Shown: one piece after another, positions 11,394 to 22,430 of the stretch
Layout of the letters: the number at the start of each line of letters is the position of its first letter
How positions within the stretch are numbered: position 1 is the first letter of the stretch
Assembly (NCBI GenBank): GCA_945860275.1
Contig: CAMAPN010000001.1
Location: 62,001 to 126,000, forward strand
DNA length: 64,000 nt
Source: Bifidobacterium breve
Lineage (GTDB): Bacteria > Actinomycetota > Actinomycetes > Nanopelagicales > Nanopelagicaceae
Direction of reading: 5' to 3'
Made by a program: the position numbers and the translations under genes
Notes under the pieces: generated by a model
What the model was told of the DNA's origin: nothing
Database searches by the model: none
What the model saw: only the letters and a program-made list of their open reading frames with translations

Positions 11394-11812
11394 TGTCTGC
11401 ACGCTCGAAAGGGCGGAAACGCGCGCTCGATATCTTGTATGAGAGCGACATTAAAGGCGTCAATCCACTCTGGTTGGTAAAGGAAAGAACAAGCACCACT
11501 GATGAGATTGCTCTTTTTGCAGCTGAGCTGGTTGAAGGGTATGGCGCGGCAGCGCCGTCAATTGATGGCTTGATTGATAAGCACGCTAAAAATTGGGATC
11601 TTGATCGACTAGCCAGCGTCGATAGAAATATTATGCGAATCGCAACGTTTGAAATTCTAAACGGGAAATCACGAGAGGTGCCAATTTCGGTGGCAATTGA
11701 TGAGGCGATTGAATTAGCAAAATCTCTTTCGACGGATGAGTCGCCTCAATATATTCATGGGATTCTCAGCGCCATAGCGCGAGAAAGCGATGCACCCGAA
11801 GTTTCTCAATAA
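11393..11812 (+). CDS. nusB: Transcription antitermination factor NusB
   Basis: ARSKGRKRALDILYESD, DRLASVDRNIMRIATFEIL, IDEAIELAKSLSTDESPQYIHGILSAI. Confidence 0.95.
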   Translation: MSARSKGRKRALDILYESDIKGVNPLWLVKERTSTTDEIALFAAELVEGYGAAAPSIDGLIDKHAKNWDLDRLASVDRNIMRIATFEILNGKSREVPISVAIDEAIELAKSLSTDESPQYIHGILSAIARESDAPEVSQ

Positions 11813-12260
11813 AGTCATTAAATGAAAGACCCTCACACGTGGCAATCATTTCTAGGTCACTTCGACGCACGGTGATTACGTGCCCATTCCAATCACCACG
11901 CACATTTATGATGTAGGTAACAAATTGAGAGAGCGCAAAGCTGTGCGCAGCCATTTCGTGTCGACGAGTAATTTCGAGGGTTAATTCTTCGGATCTTCCT
12001 GAATCCCCGCTTCGGACACCGTCGGTTCTGGTGTGCGAAAGCGGAAATAGCGCGCTGATTGGGGCTTGGTACAGAGCCATCAAAGAGCTCAGTCGCCCCA
12101 CAGTGATAGCTCGGTCGGCCCTTTCGTAGGAACCGACGACAACAGCTTTCCAACGCCCTCCGGAAAGGGCTTCGACGTCGGCTAACGAGAGACCGCGCTG
12201 TTTTCTAATTTTCTTGAGTTCTTGCCCCACGCGCAGGGCTTCTAGTCGGTCAAATTCCAT
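11766..12260 (-). CDS. bldD: BldD-family XRE/HTH transcriptional regulator
   Basis: GRWKAVVVGSYERADRAITVGRL HTH region plus RGD-X8-RRSD; next to nusB/efp and pyrR as in Streptomyces; ATG 12260 used instead of the longer ORF. Confidence 0.88.
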   Translation of the reverse strand: MEFDRLEALRVGQELKKIRKQRGLSLADVEALSGGRWKAVVVGSYERADRAITVGRLSSLMALYQAPISALFPLSHTRTDGVRSGDSGRSEELTLEITRRHEMAAHSFALSQFVTYIINVRGDWNGHVITVRRSDLEMIATCEGLSFNDFIEKLRVHRFLALWR

Positions 12261-12272
12261 GGCGGGAGAGTA
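12261..12272 (-). promoter_or_regulatory. Leaderless-type -10 box of bldD
   Basis: - strand TACTCT (12267-12272) + 6 nt + ATG 12260. Confidence 0.55.
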
Positions 12273-12318
12273 GGCGCGCGCGCAACACGTCGGTTTCAGA
12301 TATCCACCGAAACTCCTA

Positions 12319-12324
12319 TATGCT
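12319..12324 (+). promoter_or_regulatory. Candidate -10 box of the pyr operon
   Basis: TATGCT 12319-12324, places TSS near G12331, immediately before the SD-sequestering hairpin. Confidence 0.5.
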
Positions 12325-12330
12325 CGCCTC

Positions 12331-12369
12331 GATCCTTTAAGACTCGTCCCGAGAGGCGAGGAAGGAACG
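12331..12369 (+). promoter_or_regulatory. PyrR-binding-type 5' leader (SD-sequestering)
   Basis: GATCCTTTAAGACTCGTCCCGAGAGGCGAGGAAGGAACG; TCCTT (12333-12337) can pair with SD AAGGA (12362-12366), CTCG (12343-12346) with CGAG (12357-12360); contains CCTTTAA and CCCGAGAGG as in PyrR leaders. Confidence 0.75.
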
Positions 12370-12909
12370 GTGGCCATGAAGGCTGTTCTGAGCAGCGCGG
12401 ATATATCACGCGCTATAACTCGCATTTCTCACGAAATTATCGAAAAGAATCGTGGCAGCGAAGATATCGTCCTTTTAGGAATTCCCACTCGAGGAATTCA
12501 TCTTGCTGAACGAATCGGCAGCGAAATAGGCGTAATTGTCGGTCAATCTATTCCGGTTGGAACTCTCGACATCACCCTCCATCGCGATGATTTACGATCA
12601 AAGCCGCCTCGAGCACTCACGCCAACCAAGATTCCCTCTGGCGGCATCGATGGCAAGCGCATCGTGTTAGTTGATGATGTCCTCTATTCCGGACGGACCA
12701 TTCGAGCTGCTTTGGACGCGTTAGGTGAAATTGGACGACCAGCTTTGGTGCAGCTAGCAGTACTTGTCGATAGAGGTCATCGAGAGTTGCCCATACGAGC
12801 CGACTATGTGGGGAAGAATCTTCCCACCTCACATGAGGAGATTGTAAAAGTAAGTATCCACGAGGTTGATGGCGAAGATCAGGTTCAGATCGCGGGATCT
12901 CATGAGTGA
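12370..12909 (+). CDS. pyrR: Bifunctional pyrimidine operon regulator / uracil phosphoribosyltransferase PyrR
   Basis: PRPP motif [22 protein letters not shown]; first gene of pyr operon. Confidence 0.95.
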   Translation: MAMKAVLSSADISRAITRISHEIIEKNRGSEDIVLLGIPTRGIHLAERIGSEIGVIVGQSIPVGTLDITLHRDDLRSKPPRALTPTKIPSGGIDGKRIVLVDDVLYSGRTIRAALDALGEIGRPALVQLAVLVDRGHRELPIRADYVGKNLPTSHEEIVKVSIHEVDGEDQVQIAGSHE

Positions 12910-13876
12910 TGTTGTAACTCCAGTTTTGAAACGTCATTTACTTTCGATTGATGACCTCACTCGAGAACAAGCGATATTAATTCTCGATACGGCAGATGAG
13001 CTAGCTCGCATTTCCGATGCACCAATCAAGAAATTACCAACGCTTCGTGGTCGAACAGTAGTAAACCTTTTTTACGAGGACTCAACTCGAACCCGGATCT
13101 CCTTCGAGGCGGCAGCAAAACGACTTTCGGCTGATGTCATTAATTTCTCTGCGAAGGGTTCAAGTGTCTCTAAGGGGGAGAGCCTCAAAGATACAGCGTT
13201 AACGCTTCAGGCAATGGGAGCAGATGCTGTGATCTTGCGCCATAGCGCGTCGGGAGCTGCGCATCGATTGGCTGAGTGGACAAAAGGATCTGTCATCAAT
13301 GCGGGCGATGGCACGCACGAACATCCAACGCAAGCTCTTCTCGATGCATTTACCATTCGAAAACATCTGAATAAGAATCCAGAGCAAAATGGTGGAGTAG
13401 GAGCCGATCTAACCGGAGTGAATGTTGCCATCGTTGGAGATATTCTGCATTCACGGGTAGCACGAAGCAATGTACTTTTACTCTCACGCCTCGGGGCGAA
13501 GGTGACTTTGGTAGCTCCTCCCACATTATTGCCAGTAGGAGTCTCTGATTGGCCAGTGAGCATTTCTTACGATTTCAATAACGCGATTGGCGAATGCGAC
13601 GTTGTTATGATGCTTCGCCTTCAGCTAGAACGAATGAAAAGCGCCTTCTTCCCCAGCGCGCGTGAGTATTCACGACTATTCGGATTGGATATGGAGCGGC
13701 TTGCCAAAGGTAAGAAATCGCCATTGATCTTGCACCCTGGACCCATTAATCGAGGTTTAGAGATTTCTGCAGAATGCGCCGACAGTGCTGATTCATTGAT
13801 TCTTGAACAGGTGACTAATGGTGTAAGTATCAGAATGGCAGTGTTGTATTTACTTCTAGGAGGGGCTGACGCATAA
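12902..13876 (+). CDS. pyrB: Aspartate carbamoyltransferase catalytic subunit
   Basis: [58 protein letters not shown]. Confidence 0.97.
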   Translation: MSDVVTPVLKRHLLSIDDLTREQAILILDTADELARISDAPIKKLPTLRGRTVVNLFYEDSTRTRISFEAAAKRLSADVINFSAKGSSVSKGESLKDTALTLQAMGADAVILRHSASGAAHRLAEWTKGSVINAGDGTHEHPTQALLDAFTIRKHLNKNPEQNGGVGADLTGVNVAIVGDILHSRVARSNVLLLSRLGAKVTLVAPPTLLPVGVSDWPVSISYDFNNAIGECDVVMMLRLQLERMKSAFFPSAREYSRLFGLDMERLAKGKKSPLILHPGPINRGLEISAECADSADSLILEQVTNGVSIRMAVLYLLLGGADA

Positions 13877-13877
13877 C

Positions 13878-15206
13878 ATGACGCAAAGAATTGAAAGCTC
13901 CGGTTACCTATTATCTTCTGTGCTCTCACCAGAGCAAGAGCTCATTGATATCCGGATTAGTAATGGCGTGATTGCTGAGATTGCTAGCGCAGGTTCGCTT
14001 ACCCCAGGAGCATCAGTAACGATTGAAAGCGCCGGAATGCAGCTATTGCCTGGCCTTGTTGATTTACACACGCATCTGCGTGAGCCCGGTCGTGAAGATG
14101 CTGAAACAATCCGAACCGGCAGCGCCGCCGCAGCCCTTGGTGGCTTCACCGCGGTACATGCCATGGCAAATACCGATCCAGTTGCAGATACCGCAGGCGT
14201 GGTAGAGCAAGTGGTTCGACTTGGACGTGAAGCAGGATATTGCGATGTTTATGCAGTTGGTGCCGTTACACAGGGGTTAGAGGGATTGGCACTTGCTGAG
14301 CTTGGGGCAATGGCGCATTCAATGGCGCAGGTCCGAGTCTTTAGCGATGACGGCAAATGTGTATCGGACTCGCTTGTGATGCGTCGCGCCCTTGAATATG
14401 TGAAGCAATTCGATGGAGTTATTGCGCAACATGCTCAAGATCCTCGCTTAACGGAAATGGCGCAGATGAATGAAGGAATCATATCTGCCAAATTGGGTTT
14501 AACTGGTTGGCCGGCAGTAGCTGAAGAGGCCATTATCGCTCGCGATGTTCTACTGGCCGAACATGTAGGTGCCCGATTGCATATCTGTCATGTGTCAACT
14601 TCGGGCAGCGTAGAAATTATCCGCTGGGCGAAAGCTCGCGGGATTAATGTGACTGCAGAGGTCACTCCGCACCACTTGCTACTGACTGACTCTCTTGCTG
14701 AAACCTACAATCCGATCTACAAAGTAAATCCACCTCTTAGAACGAACGAAGATGTACTAGCACTTCGTACGGCTTTGGCCGATGGCACTATCGATATCGT
14801 CGCCACAGACCATGCGCCACATCCGCGAGAAAGTAAAGAATGTGAGTGGAGCGAGGCGGCCAATGGAATGCTTGGTTTAGAAAATGCACTCTCAGTAATC
14901 CAGGAGAGCATGATTGAAAATGGACTATCGAATTGGAAAACGATTGCCGAGCGAATGTCGTACGCCCCGGCACGAATCGGTCGCGTTGACGCAAGTTCGG
15001 GACATGGTCAAATTATCAAGGTTGGGGTACCTGCCAACGTCATTCTGATCGATACAAAAATAAGACGAAAAGTTAGCGAAATGAAGAGTGCGAGCAAGAG
15101 TTCGAATAACCCATATATTGATCGAACTTTGCCGGGGCAAGTTCTCTATACATTTCTTCGCGGTGAAATGATCGTTGCAAATGGAGAGCTGGTGCGCCCA
15201 TTATGA
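13878..15206 (+). CDS. pyrC: Dihydroorotase
   Basis: PGLVDLHTHLREPGREDAETI, ATDHAPH. Confidence 0.97.
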   Translation: MTQRIESSGYLLSSVLSPEQELIDIRISNGVIAEIASAGSLTPGASVTIESAGMQLLPGLVDLHTHLREPGREDAETIRTGSAAAALGGFTAVHAMANTDPVADTAGVVEQVVRLGREAGYCDVYAVGAVTQGLEGLALAELGAMAHSMAQVRVFSDDGKCVSDSLVMRRALEYVKQFDGVIAQHAQDPRLTEMAQMNEGIISAKLGLTGWPAVAEEAIIARDVLLAEHVGARLHICHVSTSGSVEIIRWAKARGINVTAEVTPHHLLLTDSLAETYNPIYKVNPPLRTNEDVLALRTALADGTIDIVATDHAPHPRESKECEWSEAANGMLGLENALSVIQESMIENGLSNWKTIAERMSYAPARIGRVDASSGHGQIIKVGVPANVILIDTKIRRKVSEMKSASKSSNNPYIDRTLPGQVLYTFLRGEMIVANGELVRPL

Positions 15207-16330
15207 ACCTGCGAAAGCCTGCATATTTAGTTCTAGATGATGGTCGAATTTTCGAGGGTCGAGCATGGGCCAAGGAGGGCGAAACCTTTGGTGAAGCAGT
15301 ATTTGCCACAGGAATGACTGGCTATCAAGAAACATTGACTGACCCATCGTATTTTCATCAAGTTGTTGTCATGACGGCGCCACATGTTGGAAATACAGGA
15401 ATGAACACGATCGATGAAGAGTCCCGCAAGATTTGGGTTTCAGGTTTTGTGGTGCGTGACCCGTCCCGTATTTCTAGCAATTGGCGCTCAGAGCGAGATT
15501 TAGAGAGTGAATTGATAGAAAGCGATGTAGTAGGAATTTCCGGGGTTGACACGAGAGCGCTCACTCGCCATCTTCGTGATTGTGGTGCGATGAGAGTTGG
15601 TATTTTCTCTGGAGAAGAACTAACGCGTGAAGAGATGGTGCGAAGAGTACGACTATCACCCGAGATGGCAGGCGCAAATTTAGTAGCTGATGTTTCTGTA
15701 GCGAAGAAGTATGTTGTGCCCGCCGAGGGTGGAAAGAAGGCAGTTGTTGCAGCGCTGGACCTAGGTATAAAAGGTGCTACTCCTCGATTAATGGCCCAAC
15801 GTGGGATTGAGGTGCACGTTTTTCCATTCGACGCAACGCTTGATGAGCTTTTGCAATCCAATCCTGATGGAATTTTTCTCTCAAATGGACCAGGCGATCC
15901 TTCAACAATGCGGCCGACGGTCGAATTGGTTCGGGAAATCTTGCAACGTGAGATTCCTATTTTTGGTATTTGTTTCGGCCATCAGATTTTTGGCCAAGCG
16001 CTCGGTTTTGAAACGTACAAGTTACGTTTTGGTCATCGCGGGATAAACCAGCCCGTGCTCGATAAAACGAGTGGGAAAGTTGAGATCACTGCACACAATC
16101 ATGGATTTGCAGTGAAAGCGCCCATTGATGGCATATTCGACACTGTTTTCGGACGCGGTCGAGTTTCCCATATCAACCTCAACGACAATGTCGTGGAAGG
16201 GCTGGAATTGCTAGATCGCCCTGGATTTAGCGTCCAATACCACCCAGAAGCTGCGGCAGGGCCACATGATGCTAGCTATCTGTTTGATCGGTTCTTAGAG
16301 TTGATTTTACGTTCGAAGGGGAAACGCTAA
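15203..16330 (+). CDS. carA: Carbamoyl-phosphate synthase small subunit
   Basis: [52 protein letters not shown]. Confidence 0.98.
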   Translation: MNLRKPAYLVLDDGRIFEGRAWAKEGETFGEAVFATGMTGYQETLTDPSYFHQVVVMTAPHVGNTGMNTIDEESRKIWVSGFVVRDPSRISSNWRSERDLESELIESDVVGISGVDTRALTRHLRDCGAMRVGIFSGEELTREEMVRRVRLSPEMAGANLVADVSVAKKYVVPAEGGKKAVVAALDLGIKGATPRLMAQRGIEVHVFPFDATLDELLQSNPDGIFLSNGPGDPSTMRPTVELVREILQREIPIFGICFGHQIFGQALGFETYKLRFGHRGINQPVLDKTSGKVEITAHNHGFAVKAPIDGIFDTVFGRGRVSHINLNDNVVEGLELLDRPGFSVQYHPEAAAGPHDASYLFDRFLELILRSKGKR

Positions 16331-19300
16331 TGCCAAGACGAAATGATATTAAGAGCGTCTTGGTTATCGGATCAGGACCGATTGTTATCGGACAAGCGTG
16401 CGAATTTGATTACTCAGGCACTCAAGCCTGTCGAGTCCTGCGCGCCGAAGGGCTTCGAGTAATCCTTATCAATTCCAACCCTGCAACAATCATGACTGAC
16501 CCCGAATTCGCCGATGCTACATATATCGAACCCATCACGCCTGAATTTGTTACCAAGGTTATTGAGAAAGAACGCCCCGACGCACTCCTAGCCACTCTTG
16601 GTGGGCAGACAGCGTTGAATACCGCAATTAAGCTCCACGAAGCAGGTGTGCTCGAGAAATATTCCGTGCGGTTAATCGGTGCGAATGTTGAAGCGATTAA
16701 CAGGGGAGAGAATCGAGAAATTTTCAAAGAGATCGTCGCGAGTATTGGTGGTGAATCGGCACAATCTCAAATCTGCCACACGATAGAAGAGTGCCTTACT
16801 GCTGCAGAGCGCTTCAATTTCCCTGTTGTCGTGAGACCGTCATTTACTATGGGAGGACTTGGCTCAGGAATCGCAAAGGATGAATCTGAATTGCGAGAAA
16901 TTGCCGGCGCCGGCCTTCGTTACAGTCCAACAACTGAGGTGCTCATCGAAGAATCAATCCTTGGTTGGAAAGAATTTGAACTAGAGATGATGCGTGATCA
17001 TAAAGATAATGTCGTCGTAATCTGTTCAATTGAGAACTTTGATCCGATGGGCGTGCATACCGGAGATTCAATCACGGTTGCTCCTGCTCTAACGTTGACG
17101 GATGTTGAATATCAAAAGTTACGCAATCTTTCGATCGATATTATTCGCGCAGTTGGAGTTGATACCGGTGGATGCAATATCCAATTTGCGGTTAATCCTT
17201 CAAATGGTCGGATTGTTGTAATTGAAATGAATCCACGAGTTTCACGCTCAAGTGCGCTTGCATCAAAGGCGACTGGTTTTCCGATTGCTAAAATTGCTGC
17301 CAAGCTGGCAATTGGATACTCCCTTGATGAGATTCAAAACGATATTACAAAAGAGACTCCTGCGTCGTTTGAGCCAACCCTTGATTACATTGTTGTAAAG
17401 ATTCCACGATTTAATTTCGAGAAATTTCCAGCGGCGGATCCACGGCTTACAACAACTATGAAAAGTGTGGGAGAGGCGATGGCCATTGGCAGGAGCTTCC
17501 CCGAAGCGCTGCAAAAGGCTATGCGTTCGCTCGAGAAGAAAGGGTACTCATTCTCGTTTGATAAAGAAGGAGATCTAGAACGTGAATTGCAAGGGGCTGC
17601 AGTCGCCACTGAGATGCGAATTCACCACGTGCAACGTGCTCTCTTTCTCGGCGCGTCTGTTCCGAAGGTACATGAGGTATCGAAGATTGATCCTTGGTTT
17701 CTCGATCAGATCGCTCAAATTAACGAGATGGCGTATGAATTATCCGAGCGTAAGGAGTTAACACGAGAGGTTCTGCGCGAAGCAAAACGATTTGGATTTA
17801 GCGATAAACAAATCGCCGACATCGTGGGATTGATGGAGAGCGATATTCGACGCAAACGCGAAATTCTCGATATTCATCCGGTTTATAAAACAGTGGACAC
17901 CTGCGCTGCTGAATTCAAGGCGTTAACCCCGTATCACTACTCCAGTTATGAAGATGAAAGCGAAGTTGAACCGAGAACAAAACCAGCTGTCCTAATTCTC
18001 GGAAGTGGACCGAATCGAATTGGCCAAGGTGTTGAGTTTGATTATTCCTGCGTCCATGCTGCATTCGCATTAAAGGATATGGATTTCGAAACTATCATGG
18101 TCAATTGCAATCCAGAGACGGTGTCCACCGATTACGACACTGCAGATCGACTCTATTTCGAACCGTTAACTTTTGAAGATGTGATGGAGATCTATCGCGC
18201 AGAGTTGGCAGTTGGTCCGGTGGCCGGGGTCATCGTGCAGCTGGGTGGACAAACTCCGCTTGGTCTAGCCAAAGCTTTACAAGATGCCGGCGTTCCAATC
18301 GTTGGCACAAGCCCGGAATCGATTGACATTGCTGAAGATCGCGGTGAATTTGGTGCGCTCTTGGAACGCGAGCAACAACGTGCTCCAGAATTTGGTTTAG
18401 CGTATTCCTACACAGATGCACTGTCCATCGCACATCGAGTGGGATATCCGGTTTTGGTTCGCCCATCCTACGTACTGGGCGGTCGGGGCATGGAAATCGT
18501 CTATGACGATAGCGCCCTGGAAAGTTACATCTCTCGAGCAACAGAGATAAGTCCAGATCATCCAGTCCTAGTCGATAGATTTTTAGATCATGCAACCGAA
18601 CTTGATGTAGATGCTTTATTCGATGGTAAGGAACTTTTTCTAGCTGGAATCATGGAACATATTGAAGAGGCCGGCATACACTCCGGTGATTCCGCCTGCG
18701 TCTTACCGCCAGTTGATGTCTCAGACCGGGAACTAGCGGAAATCCGTACTGCAACCGAGAAGATCGCCCGCGGGATCGGTGTTCTCGGTTTGGTCAATAT
18801 TCAATTTGCAATCGAAAGTGGCACGCTCTATGTGCTCGAGGCAAATCCGCGCGCCTCTCGAACGGTGCCATTTGTTAGCAAAGCAATCGGGGTTCCGCTT
18901 GCTAAAGCCGCTGCACAGATCTCCCTAGGAAAGAGCATCGCATCACTGCGCGCAGAAGGTGTACTGCCCCAAGATGGTGATGGTATTGCTCGTGGCATAA
19001 GCGTTAAAGAGGCGGTCTTGCCTTGGAATCGCTTTAGGAAACGTGATGGCAGTGGAGTAGATGCCTTACTCGGCCCCGAAATGCGATCTACCGGAGAAGT
19101 TATGGGCAGAGATACAACCTTTGGTAGGGCCTTTTCCAAGAGCCAGAGCGCAGCATCAGGAGCGCTGCCTAATTCAGGTTCGGTTTTCGTTTCATTTGCC
19201 GACCGCGACAAGGTTCAAGGAATTATCGGCGCACAGAAATTAGCTGATGCAGGTTACGAGCTATATGCGACTGCGGGCACAGCGAAGGCTCTTGCAGATA

Positions 19301-19584
19301 AGGGAATCGTCGTGCAGAACGTTCGCAAATTTTCAGAGGGGCCTGGTCCTAAGGGAGAGAGCACTGCACTTGATCTCATTGAATCTGGAACCGTTTCGCT
19401 AGTGGTGAATACGCCCTTTGGCTCCGGCCCGCGGGAGGATGGTTGGCGGATTCGAACCTCTGCTGTTGCGCGAGGAATCCCCATCATCACCACTATTTCA
19501 GGTTTGAATGCGGCCGCCGAGGCGATGGTGGCCCAACGCGCTGGTGGTTTTACTGTTACATCACTACAAGAGTGGTTACGGTAA
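16330..19584 (+). CDS. carB: Carbamoyl-phosphate synthase large subunit
   Basis: 1084 aa with duplicated ATP-grasp domains and C-terminal MGS-like domain. Confidence 0.99.
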   Translation: MPRRNDIKSVLVIGSGPIVIGQACEFDYSGTQACRVLRAEGLRVILINSNPATIMTDPEFADATYIEPITPEFVTKVIEKERPDALLATLGGQTALNTAIKLHEAGVLEKYSVRLIGANVEAINRGENREIFKEIVASIGGESAQSQICHTIEECLTAAERFNFPVVVRPSFTMGGLGSGIAKDESELREIAGAGLRYSPTTEVLIEESILGWKEFELEMMRDHKDNVVVICSIENFDPMGVHTGDSITVAPALTLTDVEYQKLRNLSIDIIRAVGVDTGGCNIQFAVNPSNGRIVVIEMNPRVSRSSALASKATGFPIAKIAAKLAIGYSLDEIQNDITKETPASFEPTLDYIVVKIPRFNFEKFPAADPRLTTTMKSVGEAMAIGRSFPEALQKAMRSLEKKGYSFSFDKEGDLERELQGAAVATEMRIHHVQRALFLGASVPKVHEVSKIDPWFLDQIAQINEMAYELSERKELTREVLREAKRFGFSDKQIADIVGLMESDIRRKREILDIHPVYKTVDTCAAEFKALTPYHYSSYEDESEVEPRTKPAVLILGSGPNRIGQGVEFDYSCVHAAFALKDMDFETIMVNCNPETVSTDYDTADRLYFEPLTFEDVMEIYRAELAVGPVAGVIVQLGGQTPLGLAKALQDAGVPIVGTSPESIDIAEDRGEFGALLEREQQRAPEFGLAYSYTDALSIAHRVGYPVLVRPSYVLGGRGMEIVYDDSALESYISRATEISPDHPVLVDRFLDHATELDVDALFDGKELFLAGIMEHIEEAGIHSGDSACVLPPVDVSDRELAEIRTATEKIARGIGVLGLVNIQFAIESGTLYVLEANPRASRTVPFVSKAIGVPLAKAAAQISLGKSIASLRAEGVLPQDGDGIARGISVKEAVLPWNRFRKRDGSGVDALLGPEMRSTGEVMGRDTTFGRAFSKSQSAASGALPNSGSVFVSFADRDKVQGIIGAQKLADAGYELYATAGTAKALADKGIVVQNVRKFSEGPGPKGESTALDLIESGTVSLVVNTPFGSGPREDGWRIRTSAVARGIPIITTISGLNAAAEAMVAQRAGGFTVTSLQEWLR

Positions 19585-19589
19585 CTTCC

Positions 19590-20453
19590 GTGGCACATTC
19601 AGCGAGTATCAATCCCGATGTGACTCAAAGTGAGTGCGAGGTAATCTCCAAAAGGAAAGTTGGTGCATACCATCATTTAACATTGGCAGCTCCTGCTATT
19701 GCAGAACATGCCAAACCAGGAAATTTTCTTGCAATCAGCATCGGGGATATGAAAAGTTCCATGCTTCTACGCCGTTCTTTTGCGATTTATCAAACCGTTC
19801 CTCGAGGACCTTTCGGTGGCACAGTAGAAATCATCGTCGCGCCACATGGACCAGGAAGTACGTGGATTACCCAACGCGCACCACACGAGAAATTAGATGT
19901 TGTTGGCCCGTTAGGAAATGCGTTCAAAATTCCAAAAGATCCCGTCCGCGCCCTGCTTGTCGGTGGTGGGTATGGATCCGCGCCCCTGTTTGCACTCGCT
20001 GAAACGCTTCGCCAGAAGAACTCGAGAGTAGAGATGGCAATTGGGGCTGCTACAGCGGATCGAATTTTTGCCCCCGTCGAAGGCAAGCGTTCGGTGCACT
20101 CACTCATGATTGCCACTGAAGATGGATCCAGCGGCGCTAAAGGAAGAGTTACTGATCTCTTCGATAATTCACTCTCTGCCATAGACATCGTGTACGCATG
20201 TGGTCCGATGGGGATGCTTAGAGCGCTCACAGAGATTGGTGCCCGGGCGGGTGTTCTTGTTCAATGTGCGGTTGAAGAATCAATGGCGTGCGGTGTGGGC
20301 CTATGCATGACGTGCGTACTGCCGGTGCAAGACAAAGATGGCGTCATCAAGATGCTTCGCTCCTGCATAGAAGGACCTATCTTCGACGGAAGCGCCGTTC
20401 AATGGGATGCCATCGGGACTATTCCGCCTGGAACCTATGGAGCTCATCGATGA
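19590..20453 (+). CDS. pyrK: Dihydroorotate dehydrogenase electron transfer subunit (PyrK-like)
   Basis: FAD/NAD reductase fold (LLRRSFAIY, VGGGYGSAPLFALAE) and Fe-S Cys cluster CAVEESMACGVGLCMTCVLP; GTG 19590. Confidence 0.9.
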   Translation: MAHSASINPDVTQSECEVISKRKVGAYHHLTLAAPAIAEHAKPGNFLAISIGDMKSSMLLRRSFAIYQTVPRGPFGGTVEIIVAPHGPGSTWITQRAPHEKLDVVGPLGNAFKIPKDPVRALLVGGGYGSAPLFALAETLRQKNSRVEMAIGAATADRIFAPVEGKRSVHSLMIATEDGSSGAKGRVTDLFDNSLSAIDIVYACGPMGMLRALTEIGARAGVLVQCAVEESMACGVGLCMTCVLPVQDKDGVIKMLRSCIEGPIFDGSAVQWDAIGTIPPGTYGAHR

Positions 20454-21385
20454 GTGGATTCGATTTCTCGACGTCGATTGCTCAGACGAGCCTTCCCAAC
20501 CCGATTCTCACAGCAAGTGGTTGTGCGGCAAACGGAAAAGAACTCTCAGCTTTTTTCCCGTTAGATCAAATAGGCGCTGTAGTGACGAAATCTGTCATGA
20601 GTCAACCGCGCTCGGGAAGAGCTACTCCGCGAATGGCCGAAACTCCCAGCGGAATGCTCAACGCGATCGGATTGCAAGGCCCAGGGATCGATGCCTTTCT
20701 CAAAGAGGATTTAGCATGGCTGGTCGAACATGGCGCACGTACCATCGTGTCGATTGCAGGGGAGAGCGTAGATGAATTTGCTGCACTCGCTCGAAAAGTG
20801 CGGGGCGCACATGGCGTAAGCGCAATCGAAGTGAACATCTCCTGTCCAAATGTCGAAAATCGTGGATTAGTTTTCGCGTGTGATAGGAATTCTGCGCGCG
20901 AAGTTATAGAGGCAGTCAAACGAAGCGTGGGTAATACCATCCCGATAATTGCAAAGCTCTCACCTGACGTCACTGATATCGTCTCTATTGCCGAAGAGGT
21001 GGTAGCTGCCGGTGCCGATGGATTAGCGATGATCAATACGCTCTTGGGAATGGTGATCAATACCGAGACCATGCGACCACATCTTGCCAATAAAACCGGT
21101 GGCCTCTCAGGGCCGGCAATTCGACCTGTAGCTGTGCGCGCCATTTACCAAGTTCATCGCGCGCTTCCTCAGGTGCCCATTGTGGGAATGGGTGGAGTAC
21201 TCACGGGTAATGATGCATTTGAATTAGTTCTCGCTGGGGCCTGCGCTATCTCAGTTGGAACGGCAACTTTCCATGACCCCTCTGCGCCAATACGAATCAA
21301 ACAAGAACTTGAATCCTTATTAGTGGCGCGCGGATTTTCTCGATTCTCTGACGCTGTCGGTTATGCACATAGGAGTGATCAGTGA
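20450..21385 (+). CDS. pyrD: Dihydroorotate dehydrogenase, class 1
   Basis: NPILTASGCAANGKE, EVNISCPNVENRG, GMGGVLTGNDAFELVLAGA; ATG 20450. Confidence 0.95.
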   Translation: MSGFDFSTSIAQTSLPNPILTASGCAANGKELSAFFPLDQIGAVVTKSVMSQPRSGRATPRMAETPSGMLNAIGLQGPGIDAFLKEDLAWLVEHGARTIVSIAGESVDEFAALARKVRGAHGVSAIEVNISCPNVENRGLVFACDRNSAREVIEAVKRSVGNTIPIIAKLSPDVTDIVSIAEEVVAAGADGLAMINTLLGMVINTETMRPHLANKTGGLSGPAIRPVAVRAIYQVHRALPQVPIVGMGGVLTGNDAFELVLAGACAISVGTATFHDPSAPIRIKQELESLLVARGFSRFSDAVGYAHRSDQ

Positions 21386-22071
21386 GAGCGCCAATTGTTC
21401 TGGCTGTCGATACAACCGATCTTGAGCGCGCGCGCGAATGGGTACACGCTACCCGTGAATCAATCAGCATTATCAAGCTAGGTTTGGAATTTTTTCTCGC
21501 TCACGGTCAATCCGGTGTGAGCTATGTACGGGAGGGTGCTCCCGAACTAGAACTCTTCTTGGATTTAAAATTGCATGACATTCCAAACACGGTGGCCGGA
21601 GCAACACGAGCGATTTCCGAGATTCAACCAGATTATTTAACGGTCCACGCATCTGGTGGAGAGAGCATGATTTCGGCAGCGGTGGGCGAACTTCCATTGG
21701 GAAAAATAACTGCTGTCACCTTGCTTACTTCGCTATCCGAAAGTGAGATTGAGCAGCTAGGGATAACAGGAAGTTCGGGGGAGATAGTAAACCGATGGGC
21801 CCAATCGGCTGTGCGCGCGGGTGCGCGCGCTATCGTGGCGTCGCCGCATGAAGTTGAAAGTTTACGCGCAAGCTTGCCGCAAGAAATTACGCTCATCACT
21901 CCAGGTGTTCGGCCACATGGTTCAGCAAAGGCAGATCAATCTCGTGTGGCAACGCCGGAAGAGGCCATCTCGTGGGGTGCGAATTTCGTGGTGATAGGTC
22001 GACCGATAACCTCAGGGTCAACTCTCAAAGAGATTGCTGAGAACGCAGCGCGCATTGCCGCATCGTTTTGA
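21382..22071 (+). CDS. pyrF: Orotidine 5'-phosphate decarboxylase
   Basis: LAVDT, LFLDLKLHDIPNTV, VIGRPIT; GTGA overlap with pyrD. Confidence 0.95.
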   Translation: MRAPIVLAVDTTDLERAREWVHATRESISIIKLGLEFFLAHGQSGVSYVREGAPELELFLDLKLHDIPNTVAGATRAISEIQPDYLTVHASGGESMISAAVGELPLGKITAVTLLTSLSESEIEQLGITGSSGEIVNRWAQSAVRAGARAIVASPHEVESLRASLPQEITLITPGVRPHGSAKADQSRVATPEEAISWGANFVVIGRPITSGSTLKEIAENAARIAASF

Positions 22072-22108
22072 AGATGCCGCCAGGGCAGTTACCAGCTAAC
22101 TTGTAGAT

Positions 22109-22426
22109 ATGGAACTACCTCGCCTCACTGAAGCGGAACGAGCGGCAGCGCTCGAGCGAGCAGCGCAAGCGCGAAAAGCGCGAGCCCAGATTAAAGCCGA
22201 ACTCAAAAGCGGCAAACGCACTCTCGAAGAAGTCATCACGTTGGGAAAGAGCGATGATTTTGTTGGAAAAATGAAAGTGAGCGCCCTCATTGAAGCGCTC
22301 CCAGGCGTGGGAAAGGTGCGGGCTTTAGCAGTTATGGAAAAAGTGGGCATCGCAGCCAGTCGTCGAATTCGAGGATTAGGAATCCACCAAACTCGAGATT
22401 TATTGGCGGAGTTCCAACTACGCTAG
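22109..22426 (+). CDS. mihF: Integration host factor, actinobacterial type
   Basis: ALERAAQARKARAQIKAELKSGKRTLEEV ... LPGVGKVRALAVMEKVGIAASRRIRGLG; upstream of gmk. Confidence 0.95.
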   Translation: MELPRLTEAERAAALERAAQARKARAQIKAELKSGKRTLEEVITLGKSDDFVGKMKVSALIEALPGVGKVRALAVMEKVGIAASRRIRGLGIHQTRDLLAEFQLR

Positions 22427-22430
22427 GCGC

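Noticed and set aside
12300-12372. Transcription attenuator (terminator/antiterminator) for pyrR
   Set aside because: No terminator hairpin followed by a U-tract; SD sequestration is the better fit
11766-12425. Full 219-aa version of the bldD ORF
   Set aside because: The extra N-terminal ~55 codons run through the pyrR leader and start codon; ATG 12260 matches the BldD N-terminus and has TACTCT-N6 upstream
20602-21144. 180-aa antisense ORF opposite pyrD
   Set aside because: Shadow ORF of pyrD codons; Ala/Ser/Thr-rich, no domain, no RBS or promoter signature
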